Below are positions 24,310 through 31,557 of a DNA stretch of 40,130 nt, piece after piece; position 1 is the stretch's first letter, and each line of letters begins with the position of its first letter. The notes under the pieces are model-generated. The model made no database searches, was not told the origin of the DNA, and saw nothing but the letters and a program-made list of their open reading frames with translations. The DNA is from a virus. The stretch spans positions 1 through 40,130 of the IMG/VR virus record IMGVR_UViG_3300022542_000812; one strand, given 5' to 3'. A program made the position numbers and the translations under genes.

Positions 24310-24975
24310 TTATACTCCTTTTATTTTATTAAAAATGAAAGACAAATCTGCTTTCTCAATTTTATTAAGTCTGCCAGACCTATCTTTCGCTGGGATTTTG
24401 TAATCAGCAGATGTCTGCAAAAAACGCTGTCCCTTCCTATCCACTTGCATGCAGAGTAATTCATCCATTAGATATGGAACATTGAATGGTAATATTCTGC
24501 CTGGTACACCAGGCTCATACCCAATAACATTCCCCTCATCATCAAAAAGAATTTTCCTTTTACAAGTGAAAACCACATTATATCTTTTTAAATCCCTAAA
24601 TCTCTTAATCATGGCAACAGTCACCATAGCCATTGAAGAATAAGCCTTTCTTGGGTCTTTTTGGTCTTTCATATACCCATTAAGTGATACTTCTGCTATC
24701 TCAGAAAGTGAATCAATAAATATTGTATTATATTGCTTTGCCTCATCACTCTTTAATAAAAAACTATATGCACTGTCAATGGACTTTAAAGATATTGTTT
24801 CAATGAATGGGATATTATAGTCTTGTAAAGATAATAAACCATTTTCACTAGATAAAATTACAACATCACCAAGAGTTCTTGCCAGCATTGTCTTCCCAAC
24901 ACCAGCGTCCCCATAAATAACTGCCTTGATGCCCTTTCCCTCTTGCTCATTTGTGCTTCTAATTAGATTTGCCAT
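24310..24975 (-). CDS. Sak4-like RecA-family ATPase (AAA_24)
   Basis: A 221-residue RecA-type ATPase. Walker A is GDAGVGKT (22-29) and Walker B IFIDSLSE (85-92). The length and the short N-terminus fit the Sak4/AAA_24 group of phage single-strand annealing proteins that work with an SSB-like partner. It belongs to the operon with DUF669 and Cas4-like nuclease, so it probably promotes recombination-linked replication. The ATG follows the stop of a 59-aa gene by one base. Confidence 0.9.
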   Translation of the reverse strand: MANLIRSTNEQEGKGIKAVIYGDAGVGKTMLARTLGDVVILSSENGLLSLQDYNIPFIETISLKSIDSAYSFLLKSDEAKQYNTIFIDSLSEIAEVSLNGYMKDQKDPRKAYSSMAMVTVAMIKRFRDLKRYNVVFTCKRKILFDDEGNVIGYEPGVPGRILPFNVPYLMDELLCMQVDRKGQRFLQTSADYKIPAKDRSGRLNKIEKADLSFIFNKIKGV

Positions 24976-24976
24976 C

Positions 24977-25156
24977 TCAATACCTCAAATCATCAAAAAA
25001 TTTATTAAAATTAGGCTTTGACCAAATATGTGTTAATATCTCATCAAGCCTTTCCCCTTTTTCAATGCACTGAATTGTTCCCAAATGCCTAAATCTTTGC
25101 CAAGCAAATTCAGATAAATGAGCACAATCATCTACATGTTTATCATATTCCTCCAT
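24977..25156 (-). CDS. Small unknown protein
   Basis: A 59-residue protein beginning MEEYDKHVDD and ending NKFFDDLRY, helical and amphipathic. The binding site is weak (GCAGGTTAATA). Its TGA is one base before the ATG of the Sak4-like gene, and its ATG is two bases after the stop of a membrane-protein gene. The coupling supports it, though the function is unknown. Confidence 0.65.
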   Translation of the reverse strand: MEEYDKHVDDCAHLSEFAWQRFRHLGTIQCIEKGERLDEILTHIWSKPNFNKFFDDLRY

Positions 25157-25158
25157 TA

Positions 25159-25311
25159 TTAACCTGCCCAGTGCAATATTAAAAAAGAAAATAACATCAA
25201 TAGTATTACAAGTAGCATGAACAATGCTGGATGAATATCACTATCCATTTTGCCATCTTTTGTTCTGTTAATTTTAATCCACCATTTTTTGATTGCTTTA
25301 ATTGTTTTCAT
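25159..25311 (-). CDS. Small single-span membrane protein
   Basis: A 50-residue protein with a basic N-terminus (MKTIKAIKKWWIKINRTK) and one membrane helix (residues of about 29-46, ALFMLLVILLMLFSFLIL). AAGGGGC lies 6 nt before the ATG, which overlaps the stop of the previous gene (TAATG). The function is unknown; membrane localisation of early phage proteins often relates to superinfection exclusion, but this is inference. Confidence 0.65.
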   Translation of the reverse strand: MKTIKAIKKWWIKINRTKDGKMDSDIHPALFMLLVILLMLFSFLILHWAG

Positions 25312-25505
25312 TATTCTTGCCCCTTGTATTGTTGTTTTAATTTTTTATATACCTTTCTGGTACAGTTTTTTAATTCTTTAGTAGAACAGTATCTAGTACC
25401 CTCTCTAATAAAGACACTTTTCATGTGATGCTGGTATTCTCGCTTAGAACCGATGTTTTGTGATTCAGCTTCTTTTCTAAGCATTTTTGCCATTCCGTTA
25501 TTCAT
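25311..25505 (-). CDS. Small basic unknown protein
   Basis: A 64-residue, very basic protein (many Lys/Arg, KVYKKLKQQYKGQE tail) that may bind nucleic acid. ATG at 25505 overlaps the stop of the 121-aa gene; its own stop overlaps the next ATG. A shorter start at the fifth residue is possible. No known domain. Confidence 0.65.
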   Translation of the reverse strand: MNNGMAKMLRKEAESQNIGSKREYQHHMKSVFIREGTRYCSTKELKNCTRKVYKKLKQQYKGQE

Positions 25506-25863
25506 TTCTTGACTCCTTGATCACTGATATGGTTGGTGCGGCTGGGGTAGATATAAGAATTGAGTTGATGATATCACTTTCAATTTCATTGTATTTTGAT
25601 ACTATTAAAGATGGCTTTATCTTAAAGCACTTCTGTTCAGATTGGTCCATCTCAGCATAAGCATCATCAAATTCACTTTCAATTATTTTGATGTTTTGCT
25701 TTCTTACTATTTTAATTCCAAATTCATGAAAATAATTAGTGCCAAATTCCAAATCATCAAATTCAGAAACAATATCAACTCTTAATTCCATTTCTTGTTT
25801 CTTAATTGTTCTTAATTGAGCAGATACTCGTTCCCACTCTATGATTTTCTTATTGGTGTTCAT
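25498..25863 (-). CDS. Unknown phage protein, DUF7173-like
   Basis: A 121-residue protein. The N-terminus (WERVSAQL, KKQEMELRVDI) and the following GTNYFHEFGIKIV segment resemble the phage proteins often seen beside DUF669 and Sak4 genes. The C-terminal part contains an acidic helix (FDDAYAEMDQSEQ) and is otherwise featureless. The function is unknown; conserved proximity to recombination genes suggests a replication link. Confidence 0.65.
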   Translation of the reverse strand: MNTNKKIIEWERVSAQLRTIKKQEMELRVDIVSEFDDLEFGTNYFHEFGIKIVRKQNIKIIESEFDDAYAEMDQSEQKCFKIKPSLIVSKYNEIESDIINSILISTPAAPTISVIKESRNE

Positions 25864-26008
25864 CTTTTACCCCAACTGCTAAAACATGAATAAGCCCTAT
25901 TTTTTTGAGTTTCTTTTCTGCTTCAATCGCTTTGTAAAAACTATTAACTTTAAAAATTAAATTATAACTTCCATTTTCCACATCTTTACCATATATATTA
26001 TATGACAT
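25850..26008 (-). CDS. Small unknown protein, first gene of leftward operon
   Basis: A 52-residue protein. I chose ATG 26008 (MSYNIYG) because GGAGTTGATT precedes it. A longer version from 26035 has no site. The fold looks alpha/beta (NGSYNLIFKVNSFYKAIEAEKKLKKIG). It overlaps the 121-aa gene by 14 nt. Its position just after the leftward promoter makes it an early product. Confidence 0.65.
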   Translation of the reverse strand: MSYNIYGKDVENGSYNLIFKVNSFYKAIEAEKKLKKIGLIHVLAVGVKDEHQ

Positions 26009-26049
26009 AATCAACTCCATTTTATAACTCGTCAATTCAATGAGGGGAC

Positions 26050-26115
26050 GGTATCCCTCTATTGCGTTATTTTTGCAATAACTATAGTATACGCTTAAAA
26101 AAAAATAATAGTCTC
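26050..26115 (-). promoter_or_regulatory. Leftward early promoter and leader
   Basis: Reading leftward: -10 TATACT at 26086-26091 in a GCGTATACTATAG context, with a weak GAGACT at 26110-26115 (18 nt away) as -35. The downstream leader contains an inverted repeat ATTGC/GCAAT and a GAGGGA/TCCCCTC hairpin, which may be an operator or 5' structure. It drives the leftward replication operon starting at 26008. Confidence 0.5.
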
Positions 26116-26158
26116 TAATTTAATAAATAATTACCCCTCTAGGATAATCTTATTCGTA

Positions 26159-26164
26159 TATAAT
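26159..26164 (+). promoter_or_regulatory. Rightward -10 element for primase-helicase unit
   Basis: TATAAT at 26159-26164, with no good -35. It lies immediately before an ATG at 26165, so that ATG cannot be used if this is the promoter; the ATG at 26201 is then the start. The region 26009-26200 is the divergent control region between the two units. Confidence 0.45.
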
Positions 26165-26200
26165 ATGCAATACGTTATATATTATTTTTTTGTAGAGGAT

Positions 26201-28531
26201 ATGATAAAAATTACTCTTGGTTCAAGCATTACAATTCCATCTCTCAGAGTATGGGAAGGTACTTTCTCAAATCTATGTGACAGCCTGTCAAATATAGATA
26301 ACAAATATTCTAAAAATAAAACAAACCAACCATTCTTTTGTGCAACAGCAGATTATGAGCCATTATATAAACATGGTGATAATTTAAAAGATAAAATTAA
26401 CTATGATATAATAGTAATCGATGGTGATTCAGGTATTGGTGATGTAAAAATTTCAACTGAAAAAGAAATTCACATATTCCTAAAAAACAAAGGTCTAAAT
26501 CACATAGTGTTAAGTAGCTGGAGCAAGGGCTATGACAAAAAGAAAGATATTGATGATAAAACTATTGGTGCATGGAGGGCAATAATTCAAGCATCAGGTG
26601 TTACATCTAATACACTTGAGAATACATCTAGGTTTATTGTTGCGGAAATGCAAGAAGCAGGATTAAGCATATCATATGCCTATGAGAATCACACAGAGAC
26701 AAGAGCATGGTTCTTTGGTGGAATGAGAAACAAAGACTTATTTGAATGCTATAAGTATACAAATGGACACCCTTTAAAATATGTATTAAAAAGACACAAA
26801 GTAAAAGAATGCGAAGTAGAGGATTCACCAGAGGCATTTAAAAGTCAAAAATTAGATGAAATAATTAACATATTAAAAACTGGAGGGGAAGGATATCACC
26901 CAGCACAAAATAAGTTTAGTTGGATGATGGCATCTGATGGTGTAGATGCTTCTATGATAAAATCTCTATTGCAGTCATTCATGAATGATTGGAAAAATGA
27001 TAGTAATAGGTGGACAGAAAGATATTATAATATTGAAAAATCTGTTGAAACTGCATATCAAAAGATAAAAATAAAGAAAACAGAATTTGAGAAAGGGTTA
27101 GAGAAAGAGCAAAGGAAAGATGGCTCATTTGTAGCAATTGATGGCTGTGATTTTGATACTCCACCTGGTATGATGGGCAAGATTACAGAAGAGGTATTAG
27201 AGAAAATGAGATATCCTCTGAAACAAATCGCTATAATTGGTGCTTTGCATAGTGTTGGAACTTTTGCAGGTAATATATACAGATGTAGAGATATATGCTT
27301 GACCCAAAAGAGGGTATTATTAGCCAAATCAGGTGTAGGTAAAAATAGTATACTAGCATGGATGAATTATATGGTTGTAAATGCTAATGTTGGTCTAACC
27401 TATACAAGTGAAAAGATTAAATTGGTAGGCAATACTGATTACACTAGCAGTAGAGTATTGCACCTAGAACTACAAAATTTTCCTGTAAAGAGTATTATCA
27501 CTAGTGAGGCAGGAAAAGTTGGCAAGTCAACAGCGGGAGATTTGGCCAGATTATCTAGGCATTATTTGATGATACTAGGAAACAATTTTAGCGATGTTCT
27601 AATACCTACTGGTATGGCAAGTAGTAAAGAAAATGATGCAATGAAGCCATTATACAATCTAAACCTGCAAATGTTATCAGAAAGCGTACCTGATAGTTAT
27701 ATTGAGAATATGATTGAACAGGGTGATATAAGTGATGGAAATTTATCCCGCTCTGAGTTAATATTCATAGATGTTGCAAAGATTAAACCTGTGGTCAATT
27801 ATAATAGTGGTGATCACAAAGTAAAAGAGGAAGTCAAAGAAATATATGGCAGACTATTCAAGAGGTTTCAAAGGTTAGGAAACAAAGATGCAACTGTTTT
27901 TCAATCTAAGTGCATTGAGATAGGATTAGATGAGTATGTATTAGACGCTTATAATGAACTAGAGTTATTTGGTTTAACAAAATCACGTCAATGTGAAAGC
28001 GATTTTGAAAGTGCATTGTGGAACAGAAGGCATGTTAAAACTTTAAAAACTGCTATGTTGTTAGCAATAGCGGAAAGTGCAAGAACAGATAGAGGCACAG
28101 CGGATGAATTAGTCAAACCTGTAATTACTATGGAGGAGTGGAAATGGGCTTCTCACTATCAAGATGTAATAGCAGAAGTCCTTGAATATAAGAATGTGCA
28201 AGGGACATTTGATAATATGTTTGTTATGATAGCAAGTTCACTTAGAGCAAAATTGATTATATTGTCAGATGGTAAAAATACTACATATGAAAGAGTATAT
28301 ACTGCTAATCAAAAGAAAATGAAAATCATTACTGGGCATATGTTAGACAAGTTAATCTATAGATACAAAGATTTTAAAACTTTAGTTGGTACTATATATA
28401 AGGGTAGAAAGACTGATGCAATAAGAGCATTTATCGGGTATTGCGAACAAATAGAATTATTGCAATCACTAGACAAAGAGGAAGTGAAGCGTATGGGCAT
28501 GAGAGGAAACGCATACAAATTCAATATTTAA
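26201..28531 (+). CDS. Primase-helicase (AEP primase plus DUF3987-like helicase)
   Basis: A 776-residue protein. I use ATG 26201 (GAGGAT before it); an ATG at 26165 overlaps the -10. Residues of about 65-210 resemble an archaeo-eukaryotic-type primase (YDIIVIDGDSG with paired Asp, then HIVLSSWSK). A middle domain carries KTGGEGYHPAQNKF. Residues of about 350-620 are a helicase of the DUF3987 kind with LAKSGVGKNS as the Walker A (residues of about 373-384) and SIITSEAG. It deviates from GxxxxGK[ST]: the first Gly is Ala and the last residue Asn. The role is synthesis of primers and unwinding for the phage DnaE polymerase. The C-terminal 150 residues look winged-helix-like. Confidence 0.75.
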   Translation: MIKITLGSSITIPSLRVWEGTFSNLCDSLSNIDNKYSKNKTNQPFFCATADYEPLYKHGDNLKDKINYDIIVIDGDSGIGDVKISTEKEIHIFLKNKGLNHIVLSSWSKGYDKKKDIDDKTIGAWRAIIQASGVTSNTLENTSRFIVAEMQEAGLSISYAYENHTETRAWFFGGMRNKDLFECYKYTNGHPLKYVLKRHKVKECEVEDSPEAFKSQKLDEIINILKTGGEGYHPAQNKFSWMMASDGVDASMIKSLLQSFMNDWKNDSNRWTERYYNIEKSVETAYQKIKIKKTEFEKGLEKEQRKDGSFVAIDGCDFDTPPGMMGKITEEVLEKMRYPLKQIAIIGALHSVGTFAGNIYRCRDICLTQKRVLLAKSGVGKNSILAWMNYMVVNANVGLTYTSEKIKLVGNTDYTSSRVLHLELQNFPVKSIITSEAGKVGKSTAGDLARLSRHYLMILGNNFSDVLIPTGMASSKENDAMKPLYNLNLQMLSESVPDSYIENMIEQGDISDGNLSRSELIFIDVAKIKPVVNYNSGDHKVKEEVKEIYGRLFKRFQRLGNKDATVFQSKCIEIGLDEYVLDAYNELELFGLTKSRQCESDFESALWNRRHVKTLKTAMLLAIAESARTDRGTADELVKPVITMEEWKWASHYQDVIAEVLEYKNVQGTFDNMFVMIASSLRAKLIILSDGKNTTYERVYTANQKKMKIITGHMLDKLIYRYKDFKTLVGTIYKGRKTDAIRAFIGYCEQIELLQSLDKEEVKRMGMRGNAYKFNI

Positions 28532-28722
28532 AGGCAATTATCGCTTTTGAGTATTAAAATGCAAAATAACTCTAAAAACGGGTTGCAAGGTATAGGCTAA
28601 TTTAAGAGATTATTAGGTAAGCAATACTAGAGGCAGGCAAGAAAATAATCGTTGCTTAAATCTAAAAAGCCTTTAGTAGATAGGGCTGCAGGGCTACAAA
28701 AGGGATAACAAGGAGGTAAAAT
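28532..28722 (+). other. Noncoding spacer upstream of the 40-aa basic gene
   Basis: I see no gene here and no tRNA fold. It begins with ATTATCGCTTTTGAG, close to a motif also present at 31599. The rest has a GCAA/TTGC-rich stretch, and ends in AGGATAACAAGGAGGT, the site of the next gene. It may hold a small RNA or leader. Confidence 0.4.
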
Positions 28723-28845
28723 ATGAATAGCAAGAGAAAGCAAAAACAAAGAAAGAGACAAAAAGCAAAGAGACAAGAAAGAGTTAGGCAAACTAAAGAC
28801 CAATCTAATCCTAATAATAGATACTTACCTATTTATTATAAATAG
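28723..28845 (+). CDS. Very small, highly basic protein
   Basis: A 40-residue protein with about 15 Arg/Lys, mostly in the first 26 residues (MNSKRKQKQRKRQKAKRQER), then a Tyr-rich tail (YLPIYYK). It has a near-perfect AAGGAGGT site 6 nt before the ATG. The composition suggests a nucleic acid or RNA polymerase binder; no known domain. The strong site argues that it is real. Confidence 0.7.
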   Translation: MNSKRKQKQRKRQKAKRQERVRQTKDQSNPNNRYLPIYYK

Positions 28846-28905
28846 GTATACTATAGGTAATTAAGTAATTATACTTAATTTAATAAAAACAAAAGGAGAA
28901 TTAAG

Positions 28906-29082
28906 ATGACAGAAGATGAATTATATGACCACTTAATTGATTATGATAACAGTCCATTTACGATAGCTGATTTAATAGAATTATCTGGTCTATCATTTAA
29001 GGTAGTTGGTGAAATATCTCTTGAGGTAGAGAATGATGTTGGCTCAAACAACTATGATGCAATGGAGGGATATTATATGTGA
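28906..29082 (+). CDS. Small acidic unknown protein
   Basis: A 58-residue, strongly acidic protein (MTEDELYDHLIDYDNS start). AAGGAGAATTAAG precedes the ATG. No domain recognised. The acidic composition recalls DNA-mimic inhibitors of host enzymes, but many small early phage proteins are acidic, so this is only a possibility. Confidence 0.65.
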   Translation: MTEDELYDHLIDYDNSPFTIADLIELSGLSFKVVGEISLEVENDVGSNNYDAMEGYYM

Positions 29083-29099
29083 GACATTATATGTGAGAC
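29072..29099 (+). repeat. 14-bp tandem direct repeat
   Basis: ATTATATGTGAGAC occurs twice in a row (29072-29085 and 29086-29099), the first copy including the stop of the 58-aa gene. Probably a small local duplication. Confidence 0.9.
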
Positions 29100-29139
29100 A
29101 ATTGAAATACTTAATAAAAATAACAAAAGGAGTAATAAA

Positions 29140-29352
29140 ATGAAAAAAGTAATAACAGCAGTAGTAATGGCAGTAACATTAAGCCCATCAATAGCTGAAA
29201 TAAATTTTGATGATTCTGAGTATCAAAGTTATATAATCAAAAGTTTATCTGATATGGGATTTGAAGATGAAGGTGAGCAGAACAGCCAATTACTCGCATA
29301 TTATAATGATGGTGCGACTCAAGCAAGACTTGACAATGACAATGACGATTGA
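29140..29352 (+). CDS. Small secreted (periplasmic) protein
   Basis: A 70-residue protein with a signal peptide MKKVITAVVMAVTLSPSIA and a likely cleavage after Ala19, then an acidic mature part (INFDDSEYQSY, QARLDNDNDD). AAAAGGAGTAATAAA precedes the ATG. The first 36 coding bases equal those of the lipoprotein gene at 12323. The mature part is short; function unknown, possibly acting on the envelope early in infection. Confidence 0.7.
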   Translation: MKKVITAVVMAVTLSPSIAEINFDDSEYQSYIIKSLSDMGFEDEGEQNSQLLAYYNDGATQARLDNDNDD

Positions 29353-29521
29353 AATACTTAATATTGATGAGCTCATCAATATAGATGAGGAGTTGTGCTA
29401 TTATTGTGATAATATTACTTATGATGGTATTCATCTCACTTGCAAGAAAGATAAATATATACCACATGAATGGGTTCTATTTTGCACAGGATTTAAAAGA
29501 AAACAAGAGGATATTCAATGA
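29342..29521 (+). CDS. Small Cys-containing protein upstream of RusA
   Basis: A 59-residue protein from ATG 29342 (MTIEILNIDELIN). The in-frame ATG two codons upstream is an alternative. A CYYC-x(10)-C pattern (CYYCDNITYDGIHLTC) looks like a small zinc-binding site. It overlaps the previous gene and its TGA overlaps the RusA ATG. No clear ribosome site, so translation probably depends on coupling. Confidence 0.55.
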   Translation: MTIEILNIDELINIDEELCYYCDNITYDGIHLTCKKDKYIPHEWVLFCTGFKRKQEDIQ

Positions 29522-29928
29522 TGGATTTAAGTTATGGAATAAATTTAACAACAGGCTTCCCTCCTACTATCAATAATTACTATGCACATACTAAGCGTGG
29601 TGTATACATTAGGTCTAAGGGGAAGGAATACAGAGAGGAAGTAGCATGTGATGTTAGAGTGCAAATACCTCAACTAGTCAGCATTGGATATAGCATATTT
29701 TTATCTGTTGTATTATATCCGCCTGATAGGCGGGTTAGGGATTTGGATAATTATATGAAGTCATTACTAGATGCACTTACTAAAGCAGGAGTGTGGGATG
29801 ATGATAGTTGCATTGACCAACTGCATATATACAGAGGTGAGAGAGTAAGAGGTGGACTGGTTAAGTTACGAATAGCAGAATGTATGCCTATTGTACATAG
29901 TTCACTTGATTTAACAGATTTGATTTGA
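29518..29928 (+). CDS. rusA: RusA-family Holliday junction resolvase
   Basis: A 136-residue protein. The RusA signature is clear: PDRRVRDLDNYMKSLLDAL with D70, D75, D77 and D85 and WDDDSCIDQL after it. RusA dimers cut Holliday junctions and other branches symmetrically. In this phage it would resolve replication intermediates before packaging. It ends the rightward primase unit, and a hairpin follows. Confidence 0.92.
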   Translation: MMDLSYGINLTTGFPPTINNYYAHTKRGVYIRSKGKEYREEVACDVRVQIPQLVSIGYSIFLSVVLYPPDRRVRDLDNYMKSLLDALTKAGVWDDDSCIDQLHIYRGERVRGGLVKLRIAECMPIVHSSLDLTDLI

Positions 29929-29952
29929 TTAGTCAGCATTATCTAAAATATA

Positions 29953-30011
29953 ACAAGTGTTAGAATAGGGCTATAAGTACAACCCCTCTATGAGGGTTGT
30001 ACCCTACTTGT
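29953..30011 (+). terminator. Bidirectional terminator between convergent genes
   Basis: GTACAACCC/GGGTTGTAC stem extended by CTC/GAG with one bulged C (29977-30002), inside an outer ACAAGT/ACTTGT pair (29953-29958 / 30006-30011), followed by a T-rich stretch. It stands between the rightward RusA gene and the leftward 67-aa gene, so it can stop both. Confidence 0.75.
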
Positions 30012-30017
30012 TTCTGT

Positions 30018-30221
30018 TTAAATTACTTCTAAAAACTCACACCTTACTGTTCTGTTATTTAACCCAAAAATAGGGATTTCTGAGTTAATTATACATCTAA
30101 TATATATTTTATTGTTTTCTAATTCCAACCCTGTTACTTCATATGGGGTGTTTCCTACTTTTGTATGAATAATTTCCCCAACCCTCAAATCTTGAAACCT
30201 TATTTTCTTTTGTGTGTTCAT
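30018..30221 (-). CDS. Small unknown protein (early region)
   Basis: A 67-residue beta-rich protein (RVGEIIHTKVGNTPYEVTGLEL). No membrane segment or known domain. The AAAGGAG leader is followed by the ATG. It shares the MNTQK start with the 77-aa protein encoded at 30585-30818, as leaders and starts in this region are related. Confidence 0.65.
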   Translation of the reverse strand: MNTQKKIRFQDLRVGEIIHTKVGNTPYEVTGLELENNKIYIRCIINSEIPIFGLNNRTVRCEFLEVI

Positions 30222-30231
30222 TTGTATTCTC

Positions 30232-30268
30232 CTTTAATTAAGGGTATTAAAATAGGGTATCCCTTATT
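30232..30268 (-). repeat. Intergenic repeat copy 1 (hairpin-prone)
   Basis: About 37 bp, TTTAATTAAGGG then TATTAAAATAGGGTATCCCTTATT, upstream of the 30018-30221 gene, with an imperfect AAGGG/CCCTT hairpin. A nearly identical copy is at 30518-30555, differing by one inserted base. It separates small leftward genes and may be a terminator or processing site. Confidence 0.8.
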
Positions 30269-30302
30269 ACCTTTTGTTTGCTTTAACCCTTAGTGTAATA
30301 GA

Positions 30303-30506
30303 TTATTCATAAATACTTGGGTCCCCATTCCTTACACATATGTCATCAACAATCTGGCTTGCTAGGCATTGCCCTAAGACTATAGAATTGTGAGTGAGTT
30401 CTAAATAGTCTTCCAAACTTATATATGTATCATTATTTACTAACAAAGTAGTGCAATCTAATAATTCTTGTGATTGTTCTAATAATTGTTTATCTTTCTT
30501 GTTCAT
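30303..30506 (-). CDS. Small unknown protein (early region)
   Basis: A 67-residue helical protein with several Leu and acidic residues (LLEQSQELLDC, LEDYLELTHNS). No known domain. AAAAGAGGTAACAAG precedes the ATG, an almost identical leader to that of the gene at 30818. Confidence 0.65.
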   Translation of the reverse strand: MNKKDKQLLEQSQELLDCTTLLVNNDTYISLEDYLELTHNSIVLGQCLASQIVDDICVRNGDPSIYE

Positions 30507-30517
30507 CTTGTTACCTC

Positions 30518-30555
30518 TTTTAATTAAGGGATATTAAAATAGGGTATCCCTTATT
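30518..30555 (-). repeat. Intergenic repeat copy 2 (hairpin-prone)
   Basis: Second copy of the repeat at 30232-30268. Here the stem AAGGGATA/TATCCCTT is perfect over 8 bp. It lies between the two leftward genes ending at 30303 and 30585. Confidence 0.8.
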
Positions 30556-30584
30556 CCCTTGTTACTTACTTTACAATCCAGCAA

Positions 30585-30818
30585 TCAATCTGTATTGAAC
30601 CAATCAACTTGTATTGAACTAATACCATCAAGACGCAAATCCACAATTTCCTCCCCATCTTGGTCTTTCATTGTGTATACCTCTTTATTGCAATGTGTAA
30701 TCTTACCTCTAATAGGTATGGGGCAATCCTCTCCATCAACTTTCTCCACAATGTCTACGTTAAATTTTGTTTTGCATAATGTCTTAACTAATTCGCTTAT
30801 TTCCTTTTGTGTATTCAT
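30585..30818 (-). CDS. Small unknown protein (early region)
   Basis: A 77-residue protein with a helical start (MNTQKEISELVKTL) and a beta-rich rest (IRGKITHCNKEVYTMKDQDG). No known domain. AAAAGAGGTAACAAA precedes the ATG, the same leader as the gene at 30506. First gene of the leftward mini-operon that converges on RusA. Confidence 0.65.
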   Translation of the reverse strand: MNTQKEISELVKTLCKTKFNVDIVEKVDGEDCPIPIRGKITHCNKEVYTMKDQDGEEIVDLRLDGISSIQVDWFNTD

Positions 30819-30869
30819 TTTGTTACCTCTTTTAGTTTAAGCATTGCAGTATTGCACTACTTAATATAT

Positions 30870-30875
30870 ATTATA
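30870..30875 (-). promoter_or_regulatory. Leftward -10 element
   Basis: On the minus strand, TATAAT occurs in a TAGGGTATAAT context upstream of the gene at 30818. No convincing -35 was found. The same AGGGTATA context recurs in the rightward direction at 30952. Confidence 0.4.
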
Positions 30876-30932
30876 CCCTAGTTATACTTATATATATACT
30901 TAAATAGGCACTACCTATAAAAGACTTATCCC

Positions 30933-30962
30933 TATTTATACCCTATTTATAGGGTATAAATA
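30933..30962. promoter_or_regulatory. Perfect 13-bp inverted repeat between divergent genes
   Basis: A 13-bp perfect inverted repeat (30933-30945 / 30950-30962) with a TTTA loop, in the divergent spacer between the leftward gene at 30818 and the rightward gene at 31008. It can be an operator dimer site or an RNA hairpin. Confidence 0.6.
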
Positions 30963-30966
30963 TATT

Positions 30967-30988
30967 AGGTAGGGAATTTCCCCTACCT
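30967..30988 (+). promoter_or_regulatory. Leader hairpin of the 163-aa gene
   Basis: AGGTAGGG/CCCTACCT stem (30967-30974 / 30981-30988) in the 5' leader just before AGAGGTAAACAAA and the ATG at 31008. It is placed to influence translation or transcription of that gene. Confidence 0.55.
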
Positions 30989-31007
30989 TTAACTAGAGGT
31001 AAACAAA

Positions 31008-31499
31008 ATGAGTAAACTAAACACAAGTAAAGAGGGCAAGTTAAGGGTTAGCGTAAAGGAGTTAATGAAATTCAATCAACAGGTTGTAGCAGAGACTGTA
31101 CATGGAGAGAGTACTGTTGCAATGCAAAGCGGTTGCTTAACCTATATAAAAGGTGCTAACGCAAATTCGCAATTAGGTATTGTTATAGATAATGACATGT
31201 TTCAAGAAGGAGATTATGAGCATGTTACTAGGTGCATTAACGTAGAGGATATAAAGCACATAGAGGTAATGCAATGGTTTGGAGGAAGCGGCACACAAAC
31301 TCTATTCGCTCAATATGAGTTAAATCTAGGGAGAGGTGTAAAGGCTAAAATTCCCGCTTGCATTAGTGAGGATGATATGAAGGAACAACCTCTTATTGCG
31401 AAGGCTTTAGATAATCTAAGTGAAGATTTAGACATTGCAAATATTAAATATCTAAATGATACAACTGCATACACAATAGAAGTAGAGGTCTATGAATAG
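31008..31499 (+). CDS. Unknown 163-aa protein
   Basis: A 163-residue protein, mostly beta and alpha mixed, with no domain I recognise. It starts after AGAGGTAAACAAA and a leader with two hairpins. Composition is like the rest of the genome up to about residue 150. It is the first gene of a rightward early block next to a divergent control region; a strong terminator follows. It may be an early regulatory or host-takeover protein. Confidence 0.7.
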   Translation: MSKLNTSKEGKLRVSVKELMKFNQQVVAETVHGESTVAMQSGCLTYIKGANANSQLGIVIDNDMFQEGDYEHVTRCINVEDIKHIEVMQWFGGSGTQTLFAQYELNLGRGVKAKIPACISEDDMKEQPLIAKALDNLSEDLDIANIKYLNDTTAYTIEVEVYE

Positions 31500-31529
31500 G
31501 CTTTTGTAGTATTTAAACGCTAGTAGTAT

Positions 31530-31557
31530 TTTAGCCCTCTAGGATTAGAGGGCTAAA
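31530..31557 (+). terminator. Strong terminator after 163-aa gene
   Basis: A perfect 12-bp stem TTTAGCCCTCTA / TAGAGGGCTAAA (31530-31541 / 31546-31557) with a GGAT loop, followed by a short T-rich stretch (CCCTTTTCTT). Confidence 0.75.

Noticed and set aside
28532-28722. Possible tRNA or small RNA gene
   Set aside because: No T-loop or cloverleaf pairing could be built; only short accidental pairs were found.
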